Positions 7,925 through 15,309 of a DNA stretch of 16,625 bases are shown here, piece after piece. Numbering within the stretch: the stretch's first letter is position 1; each line of letters begins with the position of its first letter. The notes under the pieces were generated by a model. It had not been told where the DNA came from and searched no databases. It saw only the letters and a list, made by a program, of their open reading frames with translations. The DNA comes from Rikenellaceae bacterium (GTDB taxonomy: Bacteria; Bacteroidota; Bacteroidia; Bacteroidales; UBA932), in the NCBI GenBank assembly GCA_003513895.1, contig DOSU01000007.1:32401-49025 (forward strand), written 5' to 3'. A program made the position numbers and the translations under genes.

Positions 7925-9568
7925 ATGCGATATTACATTATTGCCGGAGAGGCATCGGGAGACCTGCACGGGTCAAACCTGATGAAGAGTTTAAAAGAGT
8001 CTGATCCGCATGCCGAGTTTCGCGTGTGGGGAGGAGATTTAATGAAATCTGCCGGAGGCGAACTTGTTCGCCACTATAAAGAAACCGCAGTAATGGGATT
8101 TGTCGAAGTTATTGGCAAGCTCAAAAAAGTTTATGGTAACATTGATTTATGCAAATCAGATTTGTTTGCCTACAAGCCTGATGTGCTTGTTTTGATAGAC
8201 TACGCCGGTTTCAATATGCGCATCGCAAAATTCGCAAAAAACAAAGGGATAAAAGTCTTTTATTATATTACGCCTAAAGTTTGGGCGTGGAAGGAAGGAA
8301 GAGTAAAAAAACTCCGCCGGTTTGTAGACAGATTGTTCGTAATATTTCCATTTGAAGTTGAATTTTTCAAAAAACACGGAATTGATGCTGTCTATAATGG
8401 CAATCCGCTTTTGGACAGTATCAAATCTCATCCTGCACTAACCGAATCAAGAGAAGATTTTCTTAAAAGGAACAATCTTGAAGACAAACCTATTATTGCA
8501 TTTCTGGCCGGCAGCAGAAAAGACGAAATAAAGTATCTGCTTCCCCGGCTTACAAAGATTGAAGATAAATTCTCCGGTCATCACCTTTTGCTTGCAGGAG
8601 CGCCTTCCATCGAAAAAAGCTTCTATGAATCGTTTCTTTCCGGCAGCAATATCAAGCTTATAGAAGGAGAAACATATTCAATTCTAAAGCATGCCCGCGC
8701 TGCAGTTGTATCTTCGGGAACAGCCAGTCTGGAAGCCGGGTTGATTGGCACACCTCAGGTTGTTTGCTATGGGATGAACCCGATTAGTGCCTTAATTATC
8801 CGAATGGTAGTAAAAGTAAAATATGCCAGTCTTGTAAATCTGATCCTTGATGCTCCTGTTGTAAAGGAACTCCTTCAGGAAAACTGCACTCCAAAAAACA
8901 TTGCTACTGAATTAAAGAAGATTCTAACAGGACGGGCAAGGGCCAAAATGATATCAAACTATCGCAAGCTAAGAAAGAAACTGGGAGAAGAGGGTGCATC
9001 TGAAAAAACAGCTAAAAAAATGATACAAGAGATTGTACAAATGAACATCTCTCCTCTTTATACAATGAACCACCAAACCCCGCTTGGACTTCTTAAAATC
9101 ACATGCGACAACAAAGCATTACTCGAGATTCAATACATTCACAGTGACTCTAATATATCTGAGAAAAAAGGAAAGTATAAGAGTAAAAATAACATTCACC
9201 CAATATTAACAGAAACAGCCCGCCAGCTTGACGAATATTTTGAGGAAAAGAGGGATTCTTTTGACCTCCCTTTAAGACTGGAGGGAACCGATTTCCAGAA
9301 CAAAGTGTGGGAAGAGTTGCAAAAAATCCCATACGGCAAGGTGAAAACTTACAGTGAAATTGCCGGCCTTGTAGAATCCAAGGACGCCAACAGAGCTGTA
9401 GGAATGGCCTGCAAGATGAACCCGCTTCTCATTGTCGTTCCTTGCCACAGAGTCCTGGGGGTACATAATAAATTGACAGGATTCAACATTGGGCTGGATA
9501 AAAAGAGCTATTTGCTCAATTTGGAAAAAGTATATCAGAACACAGATAATAATCTGTTTAAACAATAA
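7925..9568 (+). CDS. lpxB: Fusion: lipid-A-disaccharide synthase (LpxB) joined to methylated-DNA-cysteine methyltransferase (Ogt)
   Basis: One uninterrupted 547-codon frame encodes two complete enzymes. Residues 1-372 are LpxB, the peripheral membrane glycosyltransferase that condenses UDP-2,3-diacylglucosamine with lipid X during lipid A synthesis. It shows AGEASGDLHGS (7-17), LIDYAGFN (90-97, Asp92 at the catalytic aspartate position), KVWAWKEGR (118-126), NGNPLLD (158-164), FLAGSRKDEI (193-202) and SGTASLEAGLIGTPQ (264-278). Its natural C-terminal helix (GASEKTAKKMIQEIV) runs to residue 371. Residues 373-547 are an O6-alkylguanine-DNA alkyltransferase that transfers alkyl groups to Cys507 in VPCHRV, with arginine finger Arg490 and Glu534 completing the usual set. 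The Ogt part starts with its own Met373 (9041), so separate translation from there is possible. No linker is present. The LpxB and Ogt assignments are firm; that they exist as one protein is not. Confidence 0.93.
   Translation: MRYYIIAGEASGDLHGSNLMKSLKESDPHAEFRVWGGDLMKSAGGELVRHYKETAVMGFVEVIGKLKKVYGNIDLCKSDLFAYKPDVLVLIDYAGFNMRIAKFAKNKGIKVFYYITPKVWAWKEGRVKKLRRFVDRLFVIFPFEVEFFKKHGIDAVYNGNPLLDSIKSHPALTESREDFLKRNNLEDKPIIAFLAGSRKDEIKYLLPRLTKIEDKFSGHHLLLAGAPSIEKSFYESFLSGSNIKLIEGETYSILKHARAAVVSSGTASLEAGLIGTPQVVCYGMNPISALIIRMVVKVKYASLVNLILDAPVVKELLQENCTPKNIATELKKILTGRARAKMISNYRKLRKKLGEEGASEKTAKKMIQEIVQMNISPLYTMNHQTPLGLLKITCDNKALLEIQYIHSDSNISEKKGKYKSKNNIHPILTETARQLDEYFEEKRDSFDLPLRLEGTDFQNKVWEELQKIPYGKVKTYSEIAGLVESKDANRAVGMACKMNPLLIVVPCHRVLGVHNKLTGFNIGLDKKSYLLNLEKVYQNTDNNLFKQ
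9041..9568 (+). other. ogt: Ogt domain of the fusion; possible independent start at ATG 9041
   Basis: From Met373 of the fused frame the sequence is a full-length alkyltransferase of 175 residues: an N-terminal ribonuclease-H-like lobe, then the active lobe with FQNKVWEELQKIPYGKVKTYSEIA (457-480; fewer than 20 shown here as FQNKVW and IPYGKV), NRAVGMA (489-495), PCHRV and LTGFNIGL (517-524). It would repair O6-methylguanine in DNA suicidally. The bases before 9041 (CAAGAGATTGTACAA) contain only a weak purine stretch. Codon 372, CAA at 9038-9040, differs from the stop TAA by one base, so loss of an lpxB stop immediately before the ogt start is the simplest origin of the fusion. Confidence 0.7.
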
Positions 9569-9575
9569 AATAATA

Positions 9576-10439
9576 ATGAAAATAACTGCATACAAGTATC
9601 AAAGTACCGGAAACGACTTCGTAATTATTGACAACCGAGATGGGTCTGTAGCTCTCAAAGAGGAACAGGTAAAGCTTCTGTGTGACAGAAGATTCGGAAT
9701 AGGAGCCGATGGACTTATGCTGTTAAATTCCAGCAAGGACAACGATTTTGGAATGGAATTTTTCAACGCAGACGGCAAGCCGGGAACAATGTGCGGAAAT
9801 GGCGGCCGCGCACTTGTTGCATTTGCTGCACACAGAGGTATTAAGAAATTCAAATTCGAAGCTCCAGACGGAATACACAATGCAACCGTTCAAAGTTACT
9901 CCCCCACTAAATGTATGGTCACTCTCGAAATATTAAATGTCGATGAGGTAAAAGATTATTCTCCAAAAAGCTACTATCTCAATACCGGATCTCCCCATCT
10001 TGTAATATTTGTAGATAATATTCAGGATTACGATGTATTGGGGCAGGGAAAACTCTGGAGATATCATTCTCATTTTCCAGAAGGGACAAATGTCGACTTC
10101 GTGCAAGGAAGCTGGGGCCGATTCAACATTCCAAAGTTTGAAGAAGGGCAACCTCAAAAAATTACAGTCCGCACATACGAGAGAGGTGTTGAAGATGAAA
10201 CTTATTCATGCGGGACAGGGGTTGTTGCATCTTCAATAGCGCATCACAAACTTTTGACAAGAAATAAATTTTCATATAACAAAGTCGAAGACAATTTTCC
10301 ACAGACAGTGAAAAATTTAATTGAAACCAAGGGAGGCGACCTTGAAGTTGAATTCACATATGTTGGCAACGACAAATATTCCGGAATAAAACTTACAGGA
10401 CCATCTTCGTTCGTTTTCTCCTGTGAAATTGACGTGTGA
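9576..10439 (+). CDS. dapF: Diaminopimelate epimerase
   Basis: A cofactor-free cytoplasmic racemase that converts LL- to meso-diaminopimelate for lysine and peptidoglycan synthesis. The product has 287 residues, slightly above the usual 270-280. Seen: the N-terminal YQSTGNDFVIID (8-19), the first catalytic cysteine Cys73 in MCGNGGRA (72-79), and the second, Cys212, in SCGTGVVASS (211-220). The two-cysteine acid-base pair is intact. The frame is open upstream to a Met codon at 9489, but those 29 residues overlap the ogt end and do not resemble DapF. The start at 9576 puts STGNDF at the family's usual distance and lies 7 bp after the lpxB-ogt stop. coaD follows 21 bp later. Confidence 0.97.
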   Translation: MKITAYKYQSTGNDFVIIDNRDGSVALKEEQVKLLCDRRFGIGADGLMLLNSSKDNDFGMEFFNADGKPGTMCGNGGRALVAFAAHRGIKKFKFEAPDGIHNATVQSYSPTKCMVTLEILNVDEVKDYSPKSYYLNTGSPHLVIFVDNIQDYDVLGQGKLWRYHSHFPEGTNVDFVQGSWGRFNIPKFEEGQPQKITVRTYERGVEDETYSCGTGVVASSIAHHKLLTRNKFSYNKVEDNFPQTVKNLIETKGGDLEVEFTYVGNDKYSGIKLTGPSSFVFSCEIDV

Positions 10440-10460
10440 AAATTCATAAACTAAATTGTA

Positions 10461-10934
10461 ATGAAAAGAGCTGTTTTTCCGGGATCGTTTGATCCTTTTA
10501 CAATAGGACATCTGGATGTGCTGACCTCGGCACTCAGGTTATTTGATTCAGTAGTTGTTGCGGTTGGATTTAATGCTCAAAAAAGCGGATATTTCGACCT
10601 TGAAGAGAGGCTTGCGATAATAAAAGAGTCAGTAAAACACCTTAAGAATGTCGAAATAGAATCTTACTCCGGGCTTACGATTGATTTGTGTAATAAAACC
10701 GGAGCAGAATTCATCGTTCGGGGAGTTCGTTCCACAACTGATTTCGATTTCGAAAGAGTTATTGCGCAAGCAAATACTAAAATGTCTCCAAACATCAGGA
10801 CTGTTTTTATCCCGTCCAGTCCGGAATATTCATTTATCTCTTCCACTGTGGTACGGGATGTGCTTGTAAACGGCGGGGATGCAGGAATATTTCTCTGCCC
10901 CGGCCTCGATATATCCGGGCTTCGTAAGAAATAG
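10461..10934 (+). CDS. coaD: Phosphopantetheine adenylyltransferase
   Basis: The penultimate step of coenzyme A synthesis: transfer of AMP from ATP to 4'-phosphopantetheine, giving dephospho-CoA in the cytoplasm. The 157 residues match the family. Seen: the nucleotidyltransferase signature PGSFDPFTIGH (7-17), where TIGH is the TxGH form of the HxGH motif, RGVRSTTDFDFE (about 88-99) and the ATP-binding YSFISSTVVRDV (about 122-133). The start places FPGSFDP at the usual distance from the N terminus. The stop codon TAG is embedded in the AGGAG sequence that precedes the next gene, so translation of the two is probably linked. Confidence 0.97.
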   Translation: MKRAVFPGSFDPFTIGHLDVLTSALRLFDSVVVAVGFNAQKSGYFDLEERLAIIKESVKHLKNVEIESYSGLTIDLCNKTGAEFIVRGVRSTTDFDFERVIAQANTKMSPNIRTVFIPSSPEYSFISSTVVRDVLVNGGDAGIFLCPGLDISGLRKK

Positions 10935-10937
10935 GAG
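10933..10937 (+). promoter_or_regulatory. Shine-Dalgarno AGGAG overlapping the coaD stop codon
   Basis: AGGAG begins inside the coaD stop TAG (10932-10934) and sits seven bases before the ATG at 10945. It fixes the start of the thioredoxin gene and suggests that ribosomes ending coaD reinitiate downstream. Confidence 0.55.
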
Positions 10938-10944
10938 ATAACTG

Positions 10945-12474
10945 ATGTTGAAAAAAGTACTCACAGCTCTGTTTTTTATACTCTTTGCGATTGGAGTTCA
11001 TGCTCAGCAGAAAACAGATGTCGCAATGAATGATTCAGCTGTTGTAAGGTTGGACAATTACCTTAGGGACTATCTGTCGGTAACTCCTTCACATCCCGAT
11101 TCTCTCATCAGGGCCAGCGATTACCTTATTTCATTATCAAAAGATACTGTTGTTACCTCGCATATTGCTTCATTTTTATTCAATCGCTTCTACAATTCCG
11201 ATATAATGGGAATGGATAGAGTTGCAATTCATATCGCAAAAGAGTACTTTCTAAGCGAAAGAGTCAAAATGCCGGCTACAATGGAAGAGACACAGCTTAG
11301 ATTGTACGTGGAATTCAACAAAAACTCTCTCATAGGGATGAAAGCTCCGGAACTCAATATCTATGCACCGGACGAGACTCCGGTCTCATTGATTTCGGTT
11401 AATTCCCTCTATACGATTCTGTTTTTTTTCGACGACAATTGCAATGTTTGCAAAAACATGCTTCCCGGGCTTATAAAACTTTCCGATTCGCTCGCCTCAA
11501 AAGGAGTTTCTGTTTTTGCAGTTTATACACAGTCGCAAAAAAGCAACTTTCATAATTTTATTGAATCCGAATTTACCTCAAAAGGGTTAGGCAAAAACTG
11601 GATTTTTGCATGGGATCCGGGTTTTGAAAGCGATTTCCCAAGATTGTACAATGTTATAAAGACACCTCAGATTTTTCTCCTCGACAAAGACAAAACTATA
11701 ATCGGAAGGAATTTAGACAACGATGCTCTAAGACAGCTTCTGGGGCTGGAACTTGAACGGGACAAAGAGTCTTTAAACAGAGTCAACAGTTTTTTGGAAA
11801 GTTATCTTAGCGGTGTGGATCTTTCGGATACTAATGCAATCCGCAATGAGATCGATCCGCTTTTTGAAAAAGTATCTGCACAAAAGGAGCTCTACAGCTC
11901 AATTTTCATGAATCTTTTCTACAAGATGCTCTATTCCGAAAACGATACAATAACCCAGGCTGCGGTATTTTTGGCAAAAAGGTATATTATGCCGTATCCT
12001 GCTCTTTGGTGGGACAAAAACTATCCTCTGGAATGGGTTCCAAAGATGGTGGAGAGAATTCATAATAATAAACCAGGCAGTATTGCAGGAACCATAACAT
12101 TATACGATAAAAAAGGGCGGCCTGTTCAATTGAATTCAATTAAATCGAACTATACTGTTTTATACTTTATGAACCCCGATTGTTCAATTTGCAAACCCTT
12201 CTCAGTGGAGTTGAAAAAGATCAGCCGCTCGCTTAAAAAGAGAGGGGCAACCATTGTTGCCGTTAACTCCGGCGGAAAATCAAAAGATTTTTTTGAATAC
12301 AACAAAAAGAACAAATTTACATGGCTAAGCCTTAGCCCGAAGGACGATACTTTTTATGAGATATTTGATAAATTCGAGGCCGAAAGTGTGCCTATGATTT
12401 ATCTTCTGGACAACGAGCGAAGAATTATAGCAAAGAGAATAAATACAATAACCCTAGAAAAACTTGTCAGATGA
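10945..12474 (+). CDS. Secreted double thioredoxin-fold protein (TlpA-like, DUF5106-like helical regions)
   Basis: A 509-residue exported protein with two thioredoxin-like domains, probably reducing or exchanging disulfides in the periplasm. The signal peptide (basic 3-4, hydrophobic 5-18) ends at VHA before Gln21; there is no lipobox cysteine. The first unit has a helical segment (about 30-125) and a thioredoxin fold from about 130 to 265, with redox motif Cys166-Asn-Val-Cys169 and cis-proline Pro241. The second repeats the plan: a helical segment (about 272-372) and a thioredoxin fold from about 378 to 509, with Cys413-Ser-Ile-Cys416 and Pro483. Both CxxC pairs are intact. The helical parts resemble the DUF5106 regions seen before thioredoxin folds in Bacteroidales, recalled rather than searched. 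The stop overlaps the next start in ATGA (12471-12474), tying it to the dehydrogenase. The substrate is unknown. Confidence 0.85.
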   Translation: MLKKVLTALFFILFAIGVHAQQKTDVAMNDSAVVRLDNYLRDYLSVTPSHPDSLIRASDYLISLSKDTVVTSHIASFLFNRFYNSDIMGMDRVAIHIAKEYFLSERVKMPATMEETQLRLYVEFNKNSLIGMKAPELNIYAPDETPVSLISVNSLYTILFFFDDNCNVCKNMLPGLIKLSDSLASKGVSVFAVYTQSQKSNFHNFIESEFTSKGLGKNWIFAWDPGFESDFPRLYNVIKTPQIFLLDKDKTIIGRNLDNDALRQLLGLELERDKESLNRVNSFLESYLSGVDLSDTNAIRNEIDPLFEKVSAQKELYSSIFMNLFYKMLYSENDTITQAAVFLAKRYIMPYPALWWDKNYPLEWVPKMVERIHNNKPGSIAGTITLYDKKGRPVQLNSIKSNYTVLYFMNPDCSICKPFSVELKKISRSLKKRGATIVAVNSGGKSKDFFEYNKKNKFTWLSLSPKDDTFYEIFDKFEAESVPMIYLLDNERRIIAKRINTITLEKLVR

Positions 12475-15299
12475 TTACAGGAAAGCACCTTGAGTTTTAC
12501 AACAAACTCTCCGGATTGATTCCCAAAGAACGGCTGCTTCACGACTCATTAAGCACTCTCGCCTTTGGAACAGATGCATCATTTTACAGACTGATTCCTA
12601 AACTTGTAGTAAAAGTTGTAAATGAACAGGAGTTAAGACATGTTATGACTAATGTAGATGAGATGTCGATACCGGTTACCTTTCGGGCAGCAGGCACATC
12701 TCTCTCCGGGCAGGCAATAAGTGATTCTGTACTGGTTATTGCAACGCACGGATGGCACGATTTTAAAATCCTCGGCAACGGTTCTCAGATAAGACTTCAG
12801 ACTGGCATAAGAGGACAACAGGCAAACAATTATCTTATCAAATACGGAAGAAAAATCGGACCTGACCCCGCCTCGCTGGACAGTGCCATGATTGGCGGAA
12901 TTGCAGCTAATAACGCAAGCGGAATGTGCTGCGGCACTTCTGAAAATTCCTACAAGACACTGGCAAACATGAGGTTGATTTTATCCGACGGCTCCATACT
13001 AGATACTTCAGACGAAGATAGCATTGCAAGCTTCCGCGAGAGGAGGGCAGATATAATTGAAAAACTCGAAAAATTATCGGCCAAAGTAATAGCAAACAAC
13101 GACCTTAGGGAGAAAATCCGAAGGAAGTACAAAATCAAAAACACAACAGGGTACAGTCTAAATTCACTTATAGACTATATAGATGGAATTGATATTCTAA
13201 AACATCTGATGATTGGCTCGGAAGGAACCCTGGCATTTATTTCGGACATTACATACAATACTGTAGTTGATCACAAGTATAAATCTCTTGCACTAATTAT
13301 TTTCCCGGACATTGAGTCGGCTTGCAAAGCTGCTCAGATTCTGAAGAAACAACCTGTGACCGCAGTTGAAATGATGGACAGGGCTGCAATAAGGTCTGTG
13401 GACACTACAAAAGGAGTTCCCGAATACCTTAAGACCCTTCAGAAAAATGCAGCAGCACTACTTGTAGAGACACGGGCAAATGACGAGAACGAACTCAAAT
13501 CCAATGTGGATATTATCTCCAGCAGTATAAAGGAGATAAAGACAGAACTCCCCTACTCGTTCACTTCCAATAACAAAGAGCAGTTAATACTTTGGAAAAT
13601 AAGGAAAGAGACCCTTCCAACTGTTGCCGGGATGAGAAAGTCCGGAACTACCCCAATTATTGAAGACATCTGTTTTCCAATTGAAAGCCTTGCACAGGGC
13701 ACACTTTCCCTGCAATCGCTTCTCAAAAAGTACGAGTATTCAGATGCTGTTATATTCGGTCATGCTCTTGAAGGCAACCTCCATTTTATGTTTAATCCCA
13801 ATTTCGGCAACCGGGACGAAGTCGAAAAATACAGCAACTTCATGGATGATGTTGCAAAAATGGTTGTAGACGGATACGACGGCTCCCTTAAAGCAGAGCA
13901 CGGAACAGGCAGGAACATGGCTCCCTATGTCGAAATGGAATGGGGTACGGAGGCATATACTCTCATGAAAGAGATCAAAGAGATTTTTGACCCTAAAGGA
14001 ATTCTAAATCCGGGTGTTATTTTAAATAACGACAAAGAGATTCATCTCAAGAATTTAAAACCACTTCCGGCTACAAAAGAGGTAGCAGACAAGTGCATGG
14101 AGTGCGGTTTTTGCGAAGGTGCCTGCGTATCCGAAGGATTCACCCTTTCGCCCCGGCAGAGGATTGCCGTTTACCGTGAGATGGAGCGGTTGAAAAGTAC
14201 AGGGGAAGAGCCGTACAGAGCAGCTGAAATGGCGAATCTTTACGAATATTATGCCCTTGATACTTGTGCGACAGATGGTTTATGCTATCTAAAATGCCCG
14301 GTAAAAATTGATACCGGAAAACTCGTAAAAGAGCTCCGGCACGAGGGGCACTCACAAAGAGCCGAAAAGATTGCAATTTCACTCGCAAATAATATGGGAA
14401 CTGTTACAGCAGGAATGCGCATGGGATTGTCTGCAGTGTATTATCTCCGTCTAATAGCAGGTAAGAAGCTGTTTGGAGCAGTTGCAGTGGGAATGCACAA
14501 AATATCGCGGGGTATTGTACCACTTTGGAACGAGCATTTTCCAAAGGGATCGGGCAAAATTGTCACAAATGCAAAAAAAGGAGTTGAGACCGTAGGCAAA
14601 TACACACAAAAAGTAGTGTATTTCCCATCATGCATAACAAGAAGCATGGGTATCTCAAAAGACTACTCAAACGAAGCAGAAATCACAAAAATCACGGAAA
14701 TTCTGCTGAACAGGGCAGGAATTGAAGTAATCTACCCTCAGGAGATGAACGATTTGTGCTGCGGGATGGCATTTTCTTCAAAAGGATTTGTTGAAGCGGG
14801 AAAACTGGCATCGGACAAACTGGAAGCATCGCTTATGAAAGCTTCTGAAAACGGGAAATACCCTGTTTTGTGCGATATGAGTCCTTGCCTGTACACCATG
14901 AAAACAAACATGGGCGAGAGACTTAAACTTTATGAACCTGCTGAATTTGCAGTCGAATATTTGCTGAACAAGCTGGAAATAAAACCTGTAAAACGCAAGG
15001 TCGCTGTTTTTGCAGTTTGCAGTGCAAAAAAGATGGAGGTCGATACTCATCTTTTCAATATTGCAAAACAATGTACAAGCGAAGTTGTTGTTATAGACAG
15101 CAACTGTTGCGGATTTGCCGGCGACAGAGGATTCCTTCTTCCTGCACTTAACGAACATGGTTTAAGAAATCTTCGTTACCAGAGCTCAGAATGCACCGAA
15201 GGCTACGCTACATCGAGAACTTGTGAGATTGGTCTCTCAAATCACGGTGGAATAACTTATAAATCAATTTTGTATCTTTTAGAAGAGACAACAAGATAA
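12471..15299 (+). CDS. FAD- and Fe-S-containing 2-hydroxyacid dehydrogenase (D-lactate / D-2-hydroxyglutarate type)
   Basis: A 942-residue fusion of a GlcD-like flavoprotein and a GlpC-like iron-sulfur subunit, expected to oxidise a D-2-hydroxyacid such as D-lactate and pass electrons toward the quinone pool at the inner membrane. Domains: FAD_binding_4 (about 40-180, FRAAGTSLSGQA at 71-82, PDPASLDSAMIGG at 131-143), FAD-linked oxidase C-terminal domain (about 265-515, FGHALEGNLHF at 429-439, EHGTGRN at 476-482), a 4Fe-4S motif C542-x2-C-x2-C-x3-C552, a second motif C599-x5-C605-x3-C609, and two CCG-type domains (CCGM at 763-766, CCGFAGDRG at 879-887). There is no signal peptide, so it faces the cytoplasm. 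Substrate cannot be read from sequence. The start shares ATGA with the thioredoxin gene, and the ubiD-family gene follows after 10 bp. Confidence 0.92.
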   Translation: MITGKHLEFYNKLSGLIPKERLLHDSLSTLAFGTDASFYRLIPKLVVKVVNEQELRHVMTNVDEMSIPVTFRAAGTSLSGQAISDSVLVIATHGWHDFKILGNGSQIRLQTGIRGQQANNYLIKYGRKIGPDPASLDSAMIGGIAANNASGMCCGTSENSYKTLANMRLILSDGSILDTSDEDSIASFRERRADIIEKLEKLSAKVIANNDLREKIRRKYKIKNTTGYSLNSLIDYIDGIDILKHLMIGSEGTLAFISDITYNTVVDHKYKSLALIIFPDIESACKAAQILKKQPVTAVEMMDRAAIRSVDTTKGVPEYLKTLQKNAAALLVETRANDENELKSNVDIISSSIKEIKTELPYSFTSNNKEQLILWKIRKETLPTVAGMRKSGTTPIIEDICFPIESLAQGTLSLQSLLKKYEYSDAVIFGHALEGNLHFMFNPNFGNRDEVEKYSNFMDDVAKMVVDGYDGSLKAEHGTGRNMAPYVEMEWGTEAYTLMKEIKEIFDPKGILNPGVILNNDKEIHLKNLKPLPATKEVADKCMECGFCEGACVSEGFTLSPRQRIAVYREMERLKSTGEEPYRAAEMANLYEYYALDTCATDGLCYLKCPVKIDTGKLVKELRHEGHSQRAEKIAISLANNMGTVTAGMRMGLSAVYYLRLIAGKKLFGAVAVGMHKISRGIVPLWNEHFPKGSGKIVTNAKKGVETVGKYTQKVVYFPSCITRSMGISKDYSNEAEITKITEILLNRAGIEVIYPQEMNDLCCGMAFSSKGFVEAGKLASDKLEASLMKASENGKYPVLCDMSPCLYTMKTNMGERLKLYEPAEFAVEYLLNKLEIKPVKRKVAVFAVCSAKKMEVDTHLFNIAKQCTSEVVVIDSNCCGFAGDRGFLLPALNEHGLRNLRYQSSECTEGYATSRTCEIGLSNHGGITYKSILYLLEETTR

Positions 15300-15309
15300 A
15301 AAAACTACA

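Noticed and set aside
9001..9070. A frameshift or assembly indel as the cause of the lpxB-ogt fusion
   Set aside because: Both the LpxB C-terminal helix and the Ogt N terminus are in their expected frame through the junction, so no indel is needed. A single-base stop-loss remains possible.
9489..9575. Upstream extension of dapF to a Met codon at 9489
   Set aside because: The extra residues overlap the ogt end and do not resemble DapF; the start at 9576 fits the family N terminus.
14778..15158. A 126-codon open frame on the minus strand within the dehydrogenase gene
   Set aside because: It is antisense to the conserved CCG domains, and its cysteine-rich translation is a by-product of that coding strand.
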